Below, piece by piece: positions 45,759-56,409 of a stretch of DNA of 64,000 nucleotides. The stretch's first letter is position 1. Each line of letters starts with the position of its first letter. The stretch is from positions 620,001-684,000 of the forward strand of contig JAIVFI010000020.1 in NCBI GenBank assembly GCA_025558095.1, written 5' to 3'. Origin of the DNA: Hyaloraphidium curvatum (taxonomy: Eukaryota > Monoblepharomycota > Hyaloraphidiomycetes > Hyaloraphidiales > Hyaloraphidiaceae). A program made the position numbers and the translations under genes. The notes beneath the pieces were generated by a model, which did not search any database, was not told the origin of the DNA, and worked only from the letters and a program-made list of their open reading frames with translations.

Positions 45759-46291
45759 GGTTCGGAGCAAATCCCAAGTCTCTGCAGGCTAGGAGCCGGA
45801 TCCGGAAAGGAAACCAAGCCCGGCGCCGTCCGGGAGCCGCCCGAGGGGAAAGAAGGCGCCCCGACCCGCTGCCGCGCGGCCGCCTTCAGCGAGCGCGCCC
45901 GGGCCGCAAACCGCCTCGGAATGCAGGAGACGGTCTTTTCGGCTCGAGGCACGCCGCGATGGCGGCCCGAACGGCGCGAAAAGCCGCGATGCGGGGGGTT
46001 GTTTACGGGGCGTCCGGCCGAACCGCCGCGCGCAGGGATCGGGCGCTGCCCCCGACGAATGGCGAGAAAAGGCCGCACCATCCCGGACGCAAGGCCAGCG
46101 GCGCTTAACGGATCCCAATGCTTGTACTGTACAGGTATCACACCCGTCGATGAATCTACCCCCGACCGATAAAGATGGCCCCGCGGCGCTACAAAGCCGC
46201 CCCGCCTTCGAGATGACGACGATTCAGGATACAGCCCCCGACCGTCCGGGCCCCGCATGGGAAACCCCGGCCGAAGGCATGAGGAAGCCGC
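45759..46291. other. Intergenic region
   Basis: About 530 bp between the antiporter start and the stop of MscL copy 1. It contains the antiporter's upstream region. No coding exon, RNA gene or repeat seen. Confidence 0.3.
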
Positions 46292-47686
46292 TCACTTGCC
46301 CTCCTGCACGGTGGTCGCCGGCGACTCGGCCTCCTCCTTGGCCGCCGCCTTGCCGGGGATCGGGAACGGCAGCGGGGCGCCGATCATCAGCGCGTTCATG
46401 TTGCTGTTGAGCTGCGCCTGCATTGCCGCCTTGTCGAGGTCGGTCATGCCCTCGGCTGTGCGGAGGAACTCGGAGTAGCGCTGCCGGGTGCGCGGTCAGC
46501 GGGCAGGCGGGCGCGGCCACGGCGCGGCGGCCCACCTTCTCCATCACCTCGAGCACCTTCTCCTGCGCGCGGCTGGGGATCACCGAGCCGCAGTTGTCGC
46601 ACCTCCGGGCCTCGCCCTTGAGGGGCTCGCGGCACCAGAAGCACACCTGCACGATGGATTCCTTCTTGCGGTAGAACAGGCCGATGAACTTGATCATGAG
46701 GAAGACGACGATGGCGATGAGGAAGAAGTTGACGATGGACTGCGGAGGGGGATCGGAGGCGGGGCGGGTGGTCGGAGGGGGCCGAGGAGGGGGCGAAAGG
46801 GGCATGCGACGGAAGCGGGACACCGTCAGGACCTCGTCCGGGGTCCGCCGTTCCCCGCACCCACGTTGATGAAGCTACCCCACGCGAGCGTGATGGCCTG
46901 GTCCGCGGTCGCCTGCTGCGGCGTCGGGTAGCTCATGTTGCCCGACAGCCCGGCGCGCATGACGGCGTTGTAGGCCGCCAGGTCCTTGTTCCCCATCAGC
47001 CCGATGATCGGGGAGATCATGTCGTCTACGAGCGAGGTGACGATGGCCGTGAAGGCGTTGCCGATGATGATGCCCACGGCCAGGTCGACGACGTTGCCGC
47101 GGGAGATGAAGGCGAAGAAGTCCTGCGCAAACTCGGACATGCCGCGGAGGGTGTCCATCGCCACGTCGTCCAGGTCGTCGAAGCTGTCGACCTTGGTGAA
47201 CACGTTCGTGGCCTTCTGCACGGTCTGCTTGGTCGAATCGACGACGTCTTTCGGGGAGGGGGACCGGGTCAGCGCGCCCATCCGCGGCCATCACGGGGCG
47301 GACCACCCACGGAGGGCATCGTCCGGCACGAAATCCTCGATCACGACCTTCTCGGGCGCCTTGGGCGACTGCAGCGTGCTGGCGTGCGCGTCGTGGGCGG
47401 CGATGAGCTCGGGGTGGAACATGTCCGACGCCAGGCCGTAGGCCGCGGGTTTGGCCGGCGCGGCGGCGGCGGCGGACGACGAGGCGGCGGTGCCCGCGTC
47501 CGAGATCGGGCTGTCGCCGGCGCCGGCGGCCGCGGGCGCCGCCGATGCGGAGGCCGTCCCTGGCGTCGGCGCGGCCGACGCCGGGAACAGCGCCGGCTTG
47601 CCGGTCTTCGGGTCGAGGATCACCCGCCCGGCATCGTCGAAGCGGTACTCGAAGCCCGCGGGGGGCGGCGGCAGCTCGGCGTCCAT
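46292..47686 (-). CDS. mscL: MscL mechanosensitive channel fusion, copy 1
   Basis: Four exons: 47311-47686, 46865-47247, 46536-46739, 46292-46480; 383 aa. The MscL core has TM1 as [19 protein letters not shown] near residue 172 with the [19 protein letters not shown] loop, and TM2 as [18 protein letters not shown] from residue 254, matching bacterial large-conductance channels that open on membrane tension. Additions: an N-terminal segment of about 160 residues starting [20 protein letters not shown], which resembles a WW domain with the tryptophans replaced, an Ala-rich linker, and after TM2 a CxxC-x~10-CxxC zinc ribbon ([19 protein letters not shown]). Exons 1 and 3 are exactly as long as in copy 2 (376 and 204 nt). 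Membrane location is undetermined. Confidence 0.9.
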
Positions 47687-49556
47687 CGCGCGCGGGGGCG
47701 GGGGGGAATCGGGCCGCGGACGCGTTTTCCAATCACACAGGGTACTCTGGTTCGGGGCGCACCCCACTCGCCCGGGGAGGGCCGGGGACGCATGGCCGAC
47801 ACCACGATGGGGTGGATCGCCGTCCGATCGCACCGGAATGCAATTATCAGCCCGACATCGGTCTATTCTACCCCGCGGATGCGTCGGAAAGGAGGTCCCT
47901 TGCTGACCTCCCCAGCCCGGCCGCACCGGCCCGCCTCTCGTTCCACCCTGCCGGCCGCCCATCCGCGCCCTGGGGCCCCTCCGACGCCTCCAAGACCACC
48001 GGTTGGCACGTCCCGCCCGGCGGCCACCGGGTCCCGGGACCGGGGAGGCCCGGACGGGCGGTCGGGCGTTGCGGCCTCCTACGGAGGGGCCGAGGTCGTC
48101 CGACCATCGGACGCGAGCCCGGGGGATCGGCTGCCCGGGGAGGCAGGAGACCGGAAGGGGGGCCCGAGGGGCGGGCGCGGGGACGATCGGCGGCGGATGG
48201 GGGGGGGGGCGGGAGGGCCGGGATCCCAAACGGGAAGGTGGGAAGGACAATGCCGCCCGGCCGCGGTCCGCCGGGTTTGCCGGCCGCGGGGGAACCGGAC
48301 GGGGCTCCAAACCGAAATATAATGAGGCGGCGGTCGCGGACCGCCCGTTCCGCGGGTCCGGTGGGCCGACGGGGCGCCGGCGGCCCCGGCAGGGCGTCAC
48401 GTGATAGGGGCGGGCGGGAAGACTCGGACCGTCCATCCGGCCTGCAGACGGCGGGAAAGCGACCCGTATCAGCTTCAGTAACAAAATAATGTGGAATCCC
48501 GGGATTTCCGCCGCTCCGCTGCCCCTCCCTGTCGCGTGGGGCCGGCACGGCGGCACAGACGGCGGCTGACCCGCCGGAAAACCCGCGCGCCATCGCGCGC
48601 TTCCCCGCCGCGATCCGGGCCCGCGACCCGCGCGGACGCCATCGCGACGATGCGGACGGACGGGGGCGATTGCATGCGGTGCGGGGGACGGCGCAGCGGG
48701 GCGGGAGGGACGGCGGCCCGTGTGGCAGGGAGGTCGGGGTGACCATTTCCGCCCGCTTCCTCCGCCGTCCCCGTTCAGGGACAACCGCGATGGAGGCGGG
48801 GAGAAGCGATCTCTGGCCTCCGAGGGCCGGGAAGCGGCGTGCCGTGGGTGGGCGGCACCCCACCCGTCCCGCGCGGGCGGGTGTCGCGGTGCGCCATCCC
48901 TCTCACATTGCGGGAGCCAGGGCCGCGGGATGACCGAGATTCCAGTTCATATTGGCGCGCGACTCATTGGACGGCCTGGAAGCTCGGCAGGCCCGTGAGG
49001 GGCCGGGCAACAAGCGGCGCACGCGGACCGCGACGCTTATCTGAGGACACAGGACCAAGGACGGGCCCGCCCGGCGGGCCATGTCGGCGACGGCAAACAC
49101 CCCGCGGATGCCAGTGTTTTGGCGAACCGGATGCCACGGACAGCGGGGCAGCGGACGACGGCCGTCCCCACCTCTTGTCCGGCCAGGACCCCTACGATCC
49201 CCCTCCTCCTCCCCTCGCCGAGCCGACGGATCGGCGATGTCCCGGCGCTTCAGCCGACGCTCCCGGGACGCGCGGGGCCGGTGATGCCCCGGACGGGCGC
49301 CGATCCGAGCGACAGTGGGGGACGCAAGGCCATCTGATGGGCGGGGGGCCCTGACCTGCGGAGCGCATCGGCGGCACCGGACGTGCATCCCCCGGGCCAT
49401 CCGCAATTTTCGCTTATTGGCAGGACACCCGCGACTGCTTTTTGACCCGCGGCGCCGGGTTCCCGGGCGTCTTTGGGGCGGAGGGTCCCAGGTCCCCTGA
49501 CCAGAGGCGGGCGGCGACGGCTGCTGCGGCTCCGAACTCACCACACCTTTCACGCG
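47687..49556. promoter_or_regulatory. 1.87-kb spacer between divergent MscL genes
   Basis: The longest gene-free stretch of the window. Open frames here lack splice-compatible or family-like content. Most is extremely GC-rich with long G or C runs (for example near 48190-48240), with short AT islands near 48315 (AATATAATG), 48480 and 48930-48970 that could be core promoters. It is expected to hold both MscL promoters. No inverted repeat arms linking the two genes were found by eye. Confidence 0.35.
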
Positions 49557-50964
49557 ATGGCGGGCGAACCCGAGCTGCCGCCGCCGCCTGCGGGCTTCGA
49601 GTACCGCTTCGACGCGGCGGGCAACGTGCTCCTCGACGAGAAGACCGGGAAGCCGGCGCTGTTCGCGGTCGGCGAGGGCGGCACGGTTGCCGCGGCGTCC
49701 GCGCCATCGCCGGCCGCCGCGCCCGCCGCGCCCGATGCCGCCGCCGCCGCCGCGTCGGCCGCCGAGGTCGCCGCGCATCCCGGCGGCGTCGGCGCGCCCG
49801 GCGCCGCGGGCGACCTCGCCGCCATGTTCGCCGCACAGTCCGACGCCGACAACGCAAAGTCGGGCGCCGCCGAGCTGACCGCCGACCCCAACGACGTCAA
49901 GGCGATTCACTTTGTGCCCGACACCGCGCTGCGTGGGTTCCGCACGCCATTGCGCCTGCCGGCGGTGCGGCTGACCCCGTCCCCCGATCCCCCCCCCACC
50001 AGACGTCGTCGACACCACAAAGGGCACGGTCAACAAGACCGTCGACGCCGTGCAGGACATCTTCGACGACCCCACCGACGCCGCCCAGGACGCCCTGCGG
50101 AACATGTCCGACTTTGCCCAGGACTTTTTCAAGTTCATCTCGCGCGGCAACGTGATCGACCTGGCCGTCGGCATCATCATCGGCAACGCCTTCACCGCCA
50201 TCGTGACCTCGCTCGTGGACGACATGATATCGCCGATCCTGGGGCTGATGGGGAACAAGGACCTGGCGGCCTACAACGCCGTCATGCGGCCCGGGCTGTC
50301 GGGGAACACCTCGTACCCGACCCCGGCGCAGGCAAAGGCGGACCAGGCCATCACGCTCGCATGGGGCAACTTCATCAACGTGGGTTGACGTCCCCGGGGG
50401 GGCGAATTCGGTCCCGAAGACCGCGGCTGACCCGTTCCCTCGCCGTCCCGTCTCCTCCCCCCGCCGTCTTCCGTCTCCTCGACCTCCCCGCACCTCCTCC
50501 TTTGTCCTCCCCCACCCAGTCGATCATCAACTTCTTCCTCATCGCCATCGTCGTCTTCCTCATGATCAAGTTCATCGGCCTCTTCTACCGCAAGAAGGAG
50601 TCCATCGTCCAGGTGTGCTGGTGGTGCCGCGAGCCGCTCAAGGGCGACGCCCGTCGGTGCGACAACTGCGGCTCGGTGATCCCCAGCCGCGCGCAGGAAA
50701 AGGTCATGGAGGTCATGGAGAAGGTGGGACCGCCCGTGGCATGCCGGTGCGGGGCAAGCTGACGCCCCGCAGCGCTACTCGGAGCACATCTCCAGCGCCG
50801 AGGGCATGACCGACCTCGACAAGGCCGCGCTGCAGGCCCAGCTCAACAGCAACATGAACGCGCTCATGATCGGCGCCCCGCTGCCGTTCCCGATCCCGGG
50901 CGGGAAGAAGCTCGAGACGCAGAAGACGGCGGCGACGGCGGCGGGCGTGGCGCCGGCCAAGTGA
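49557..50964 (+). CDS. mscL: MscL mechanosensitive channel fusion, copy 2
   Basis: Four exons: 49557-49932, 50003-50379, 50520-50723, 50773-50964; 382 aa. Same architecture as copy 1: WW-like N terminus ([20 protein letters not shown]), Ala-rich linker, TM1 [19 protein letters not shown], loop [17 protein letters not shown]2 [18 protein letters not shown] and zinc ribbon [19 protein letters not shown]. The splice sites fall at the same codons in both copies, the first being C|AC with GTGGGT donors. The Ala-rich linker (residues 40-110) has diverged most, the channel core and zinc ribbon least. The C terminus, after [20 protein letters not shown], is Lys/Ala-rich (GVAPAK). Each copy should form a pentameric channel; mixed pentamers are conceivable. 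Confidence 0.9.
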
Positions 50965-51628
50965 GCGGGCCGGGGATGAGGCGCGGGTCGGCGGTCCGGG
51001 TTGTGGGCGCGTCGGCCGGAATCAACTCGAGGGCAAGACGGGATGGGGGTTCACTGTTGTCGATATGGCCGGGGGTTGGCACATGTACGTATACGACGGG
51101 CGCGGGGATACCCGTGCCGCGCACCATCAAACATCGTTATCGTTCGTCTCCGTCTCTGCAGGGCGGGACCGGTCCGGACGTGCGGTGGAGCGAGCGCGGA
51201 AGGATCGACGGGGCGTTCCTCCGACCGGGGCGGCCATCACCCCCGCTGCAAGCCCGCGGGACCGGAATCCCGGCGGGACGATCAATCGGCCAGGATGAGC
51301 TGCACGGCAGCCGTGAGCCCGGTTCGCCCGGCGGCCGCCGACGTGGTGCGATTCGAAGAGCCGAGGACGGGGAAGCGTATCACCAAGGATATCACACAGC
51401 TCAAACACAGTGGCCGGACCAGGGCCACGTACACCAAATACAGGCGTGGGCAAGGAACAAGGAGAACCATCGGGTAGGGATTCGTTCTTGCTTCGAAGCC
51501 GTCGTCTGCGGGGGACACGGGGAAGCTTTCCAGCCGTGCAGAGCGTTCATCACTCCAACGTGCACGCCCCGGTCATGCCATCAACACACGACGCGTTCAG
51601 TCGTCCAACGGTGTACACATCGAAAAAT
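50965..51628. other. Intergenic region
   Basis: About 660 bp between the convergent MscL copy 2 and monooxygenase genes. A basic 60-codon open frame ends at 51477 (MSCTAAV start near 51298) but has no support as a gene. Nothing else recognised. Confidence 0.3.
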
Positions 51629-54341
51629 CTACAGCTTCGGCGCGGTCTCCTTGTAGCGCACCTCGAAACCCTCGAACTTGCCCGTCTGCATCACCATGTC
51701 AGCGAGCCGTCTCCCATCCCGGCCGGCAAATAGCGACCCACCTTCTTGATCCGGTCCAGGTGCCCGTACATCCTGTCGCGGTACATGATCGGCCCGCCGC
51801 CGTAGTTCTGCGCGCGGTTGACGACCTTCCGCAGCAGCGCGATGTTGCCCTCGGCGTTGTCTGGGGAACGGGACGACGTCAGCCCTGCACCACCGCACAA
51901 AAACGGAGAACGGACAGTAGCCAGGCGTACAACCCTCCCTGAAGTCGTAGTTCTCCTTGCCCGTCGCCAGCACCTCCCTGGTCCACTCCTCCTCCGCCTC
52001 CCTGGTGACCTCGAGCACGTCCACCCCCCTCCTCACGGCCTCTGCCAGCACCCCGGCGCCGAAGGTGGCCTGCAGCGAGAAGGTCGAGGTGAAGTTGGGC
52101 GAGTTGCTCGCCTGCGCGGCGCCGAAGGAGAAGCAGTTGGGGAAGCCGTGGGTGCAGGTGCCGAACAGGGTCGCGAAGCCGTCGCGGGTGTGCTTCTCTT
52201 TGGGGGTCAGCCCCTCCCGGCCGACGATGCGGTAGTCGGCCTTGACGTCGATCACGGTGCTGGGAAGGGGGTCAGATGGATGCGAAGGTGCGGGCGTGGG
52301 AAGACGTATACCCCGTCACGGTAAACCCGGTCGACCTGTTTGGGCGAACGTCAGCGCTTCCATCGAGATCCCGTGCCGGCACGGGCCTACCAGATGATGC
52401 AGTCCGTCTGGTACTCCTTCCCGTCCACGACGACCCCGCGCGGGGTGATGGCCTCGATCCCCTTGGCGTTGGAGCAGTCGACCAGCTCGACATTGGGCCT
52501 GTTGAAGCTCGGCAGGACTGGCGGGGCGGGTCAGCACGGGTCCGGCGAGGGTGAGAGGGCACACACATTCGTCGCTGTACACCGGCCTCTTGCACCTGGA
52601 GACCGTCGACGAATGAGCGGCGGGGCGTCCGGCGGCAGGAGAGCACGCACCAGAGGTTGTACCACGGCTTGAGCGCCTCGGCCGTCTTCTTGTCCTTGAC
52701 CGTGTCCTCGACGCGCTTGCGGAGGCGCTGCATGAGGCGGTAGTCGCCGAGCTGGTAGAGCTGGCCCGTCGACTGTGCGCGGAACAGTCAGCTCCAGACA
52801 GAGGCGCCGAGGGCGTCGGCGCCGCCCGCCGTCCACGCACGTATTTCTGCCCCTCCTCGTCCTTGTACCACATCTTCCTGTTGGCGTACGCGAACCACTC
52901 CTGGAACGAGTTGCTGAACCCGTCGTCGATGGGCTCCTTGCACCCCGCCACGGCGCCCTTCTGGAACTTCTCGTCGCGCGCCGCGTGCCAGCCCTTTTTG
53001 GAGGTCACCTCGCGCCACCACGCGGGGTCCGTCGACGCGTTGGCGCGGATGTCGACGGCCGAGGGGGTGCGCTGGAAGACGAGGAGCTTCTTGGCGGATT
53101 TGGCGAGGTAGGGGATGCACTGGATGGCAGTGGCTGGACGGCAGGCAGTCAGAATGGCCGACGGGAAAGGGGAGCAAGACGGGCAGACCTCCAGTGCCGA
53201 TGATGGCCACGGTCTTGTCGTTCAGGCCCTTCATGTCGTAGTCGCCCGTCATGGGGTTGCCGCCGGTGTACTCATAGTCCCAGCGCGCGGTGCTGGACCA
53301 TCGATGTCAGCGGGACGAAAGGGTGGTAAGAAGGCGAAGAAACCCACTGGAACTCCTTGCCCTCGAACGAGTCGATGCCGGGGACGTCGGGGAGGTGCGG
53401 ACAGTTGAGCGCTGTGGGTATTGAGTCGCGCAAAGACGGGTCAGACTCAAACGAGCCAACACGAGCGACCGACCACCCACGTCCGCCGCAGACGAGCAGC
53501 CACTTGGCCGCGAACTTGTCACCCCTGTCCGTGTAACCCCTCCACACCCTCCCCGCGTCGTCCCACTTGGCCTCCACGACGCTCGTCTGGAACATGGCGT
53601 TGGGGTACAGGTCGTAGTGCTTGGCGATGATCTGGGCGTACTTGAGGATCTCGGGTGCGCCGACGTACTTGGCGCTCGGCATGTAGCCCGTTTCCTCCAG
53701 CATGGGGAGGTACTGCCGGCGGGATCAACTGATCAGGGCGGGACGGGTCGGGCGGCGCGACGAGACCCACGCAATAGGCTTCCGAGTCGCAGGCGGCACC
53801 GGGGTACCGGTTCCAATACCAGGTCCCGCCAAAATCGCCAGCCTTGTCGATGATCTTGAAGTCCGTGATCTGCAGGGCGGTCAGAAGGCTCGCAAAGGGG
53901 GTGGGGGGAGGACGGCGACGCACCCCGGCCTCCTTGAGCTTCCCGCCCAGCAGCAGCCCCGAGAACCCGGCGCCCAAAATCACGGCCTCGGTGGTAAACT
54001 CCTGCGCCGGCCGCTCGACGTATTTCGTCCACGGGTCCGTGAGCCAGTGCTTGAACTTCTCGCCCTTGCCCTCGCCCTTCCCGGCGTCACGTCAGCGGAC
54101 GGCGGCGGCGGCGCAGCGGCGGCACCCACGACGGTAATGTACTGCTCGCTGCCATCGGTGCGGATCCGCTTGTCCCTTTCGGCCCTGTAGCGGGCCTTGA
54201 GCTGCGGCGGTCGGCCGGCGAGTCAGGAGGCGGGCTGGGAGACACCGCGTGCGGCGGCCGGCGAACCTCGTCGGGGTCAAAGTCGATCTTCCAGATGTCG
54301 TGCGGGAAGCGCTTCGTCGCGTCCTCGGTCGCCAGCGCCAT
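51629..54341 (-). CDS. Baeyer-Villiger-type flavin monooxygenase
   Basis: Fifteen exons: 54267-54341, 54130-54201, 53924-54076, 53771-53869, 53481-53712, 53348-53411, 53189-53292, 52841-53133, 52651-52772, 52567-52595, 52391-52517, 52312-52335, 51934-52259, 51742-51860, 51629-51685; 631 aa. FAD-binding GAGFSG near residue 82, [20 protein letters not shown] near 112, NADP-binding GTGATAIQ with FQRTP, and [19 protein letters not shown] identify the class. The type I fingerprint FxGxxxHTxxWD is restored by splicing (FEGKEFHTARWD across exons 6-7). The enzyme would insert oxygen into ketones to give esters or lactones using NADPH and O2; substrate unknown. Exons of 24 and 29 nt are present. The protein ends -PKL, a weak PTS1 candidate. 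Confidence 0.9.
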
Positions 54342-54645
54342 GGCGGGGGAGGGGGACAACGGAGGGATGTTCTCCTGGCCTTGCCACTCGACGTGCGCCA
54401 CTTCCGTCACGATTAGTCACACGCAGATCACCCGCAAACGGGAAAAGAGGTTGGGAGACGATCTCAAATAATGGCATCGTACTCAGTGTCCAAACGTCCT
54501 GTAGGCCGGGACTGACCCAGGTGAAGGCCAGCCAATGTGCGGCTTTGCGATCGCGCCACCCCCGGCCACTAGCAGGTCCTCCGCCGCAGCTACTGTACAA
54601 AGACGTTGTCTCTCTCTGATACAAAGCAAATGCGGCGCGCCGGCC

Positions 54646-56099
54646 TCACCCGACCGCGACCCCCCCGCACGCCGTCTGCGGCCCGAACGCCAGCCCCGCG
54701 CCCCTCGCCACCGTGTACAGCCCGAGCCCGACCGTGAAGGACGTCGCCGCCGCCGTCCGCACGACGGAGTGGTCCACCGCGGCGCCCAAGAACCTCGCGC
54801 GGGGATCCTCGGCCGCGAATGCAGAGAGCAGCGCTGCGTGGGCGCGCGCGGAGGGGGTGCCGAGGCGGAGGAGGGAGGAGGCGGCGCACGCGTAGGCCGT
54901 CCGCACGGTGGCGATCCCCGCGTTCCACGAGGCGACGAGGACGGCGTCGCGGAGCAGCTTGAGCGCCTGCAGCGCCGCGCAGACGGGCGGCCAGAGCGGT
55001 ATGCAGCCGCCGCGGAAGGCAAAGGGGAGGGCGGCGAGCAGCGACAGTACGAGGAAGAAGGCGACGAGGCCGCGGCCAAAGGAGGCGCGGACGCGGTGCG
55101 CGTGCCAGCTAGACGCGAGGGTGTCGTGCAGCGCAGCATAGGGCTCCGAGGATATCGGAACCGGCTCCGGCTGCGCTTCCCCGGGGTCCATGGCCGCGCC
55201 CTCGATCGCCGCCGCCCGCTCGCGGTCCAGCAGGTCCCCCAGCAGCACCACCACCGCGCGGTGCCGCAGCCTTTTGGCGAGCCCCAGCGGCGGGTGGCCC
55301 GTGACCGACATGGGCAGGTGCTGGCTGCCGTTGTACGCGAGCGAGGCGGCGAAATAGAGCGAGGCCAGGGAGGCGCTCCACGGCGTGTTCCAGGTCCGCG
55401 GGGCAAAGGTGACGATCGCGGTCCAGGAAATCAGGATCTCGACGGCCATTTGCACGGGAGCGTGGAAGGTGAACGTGGCGAGCAACGCCTCGGCGGCGGC
55501 GAAATCCGCCGACCGGCCCGCGCACGTGGGGGCGGGGCACGAGCACATGCCGTCCCCCTCCCTGTGCAGCAGCAGCACCGAGCCGGGCTCGTGCCTGGCC
55601 AGCTGCGCGTACCTTGCGGCGCCGGCCCAGGGGTCCGCGTCGGCCGTCCGTGCGCCGTACTGCGCGACCATGCCGCGGGACGACAGCTGCGACGCCACGC
55701 TGCCGACGAGGCTGGCGACGATGAAGATCGCGATCGTCGCGGTGGCCAGGGCGAGCTGGTCCGCCGGGAAATCACGTTGGTGCCGTTGAATACCCACAGC
55801 GGCGCGCAGAGTGCCCCGATGTTGGCGAGGAGCAGCACGATGAGCGGGGCGAATTTCCTCGCGATGGGCACGAGGAGCCGGTAGAGCCGCGCACACAGCC
55901 GCGCCGCGCCGTCGCCGAGCGCGCCATCGATCGCCGCCTCCGTCAGCGGGTCGGAGCCGCGGAGGGTCTGCGCGGCATCGGCCGCCGCGGGCGCGGCAAA
56001 CAGCCGCTCCGCGAGGGACGGCGGCGGCGCTTCGGGGAAAATGGCGAGCAGCTCCCGCGGCGTCAGCGTCAGAGGCGCCTTTTCCGGTGCGGGGGACAT
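54646..56099 (-). CDS. Multi-pass membrane protein, third family member, with a frame discontinuity
   Basis: Starts MSPAPEKAPLTLTPREL at 56099 and ends at 54646; about 484 aa if the frame is restored. It aligns with the pair at 1-3585: LRGSDPLTEAAIDGALGDGA matches LRAADPLLSG..., LLLHREGDGMCSCPAPTCAG matches the Cys loop, EPYAALHDTLASSWHAHRV matches EPYLALNAALQHSW, and DHSVVRTAAATSFTVGLGLY matches the last TM. The two reading frames overlap around 55765-55800: frame 1 reads ...APLWVFNGTN, frame 2 reads ...QRDFPADQLALATATI, which aligns to FPARNVALGTVAA. A 38-nt GT-AG intron (from GTATTC after APLW) could join them but is shorter than others here and deletes aligned residues; a one-base loss or assembly error is equally possible. 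The intron shared by the pair is absent. Confidence 0.72.
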
Positions 56100-56409
56100 G
56101 GCGGACGCGGGGAAAGGCTGGGGGCGGCGGTCGGCGCACGGGCTCACGCCCAAGCAGGGACCACATCCAACGCACGTTCGGAAGCCCGATCGACGGGCAC
56201 CTGTGCATGTTCCCCTTTACATCGACCCCGGTCCGGCCGGGATCGGCCGCGAGCCCTGCTCGCTGCTTGATATATGTGGAATTCAACGCCCGCCCTGCGG
56301 GCCCCCCCAACGAACGCGTGTGGTATGCCGAAGGTGGTTGGAGTTGTATCGTGCGGCCGAGCCGGTCGGTCCGCGTGGTGGAGCTGCGTTGTTATAGGGC
56401 GGAGGCCGG

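Noticed and set aside
47291-48784. 497-codon minus-strand frame
   Set aside because: Only its last 125 codons are real (MscL copy 1 exon 1, start at 47686); the upstream part is GC-rich non-coding sequence.
46292-50964. MscL pair as bacterial contamination
   Set aside because: Both genes have three spliceosomal introns at identical codons with the same donor consensus as neighbouring fungal-type genes.
51298-51477. 60-codon basic open frame
   Set aside because: No homology, no splice partners, and it sits in a GC-rich gap between convergent genes; chance ORFs of this size are common here.
56144-56409. Continuation of the DPBB reading frame to 56144, or a Pro-rich tail to 56283
   Set aside because: Splicing a canonical 58-nt intron yields QWRYC, the expected last strand of the DPBB fold, with a stop at 56410.
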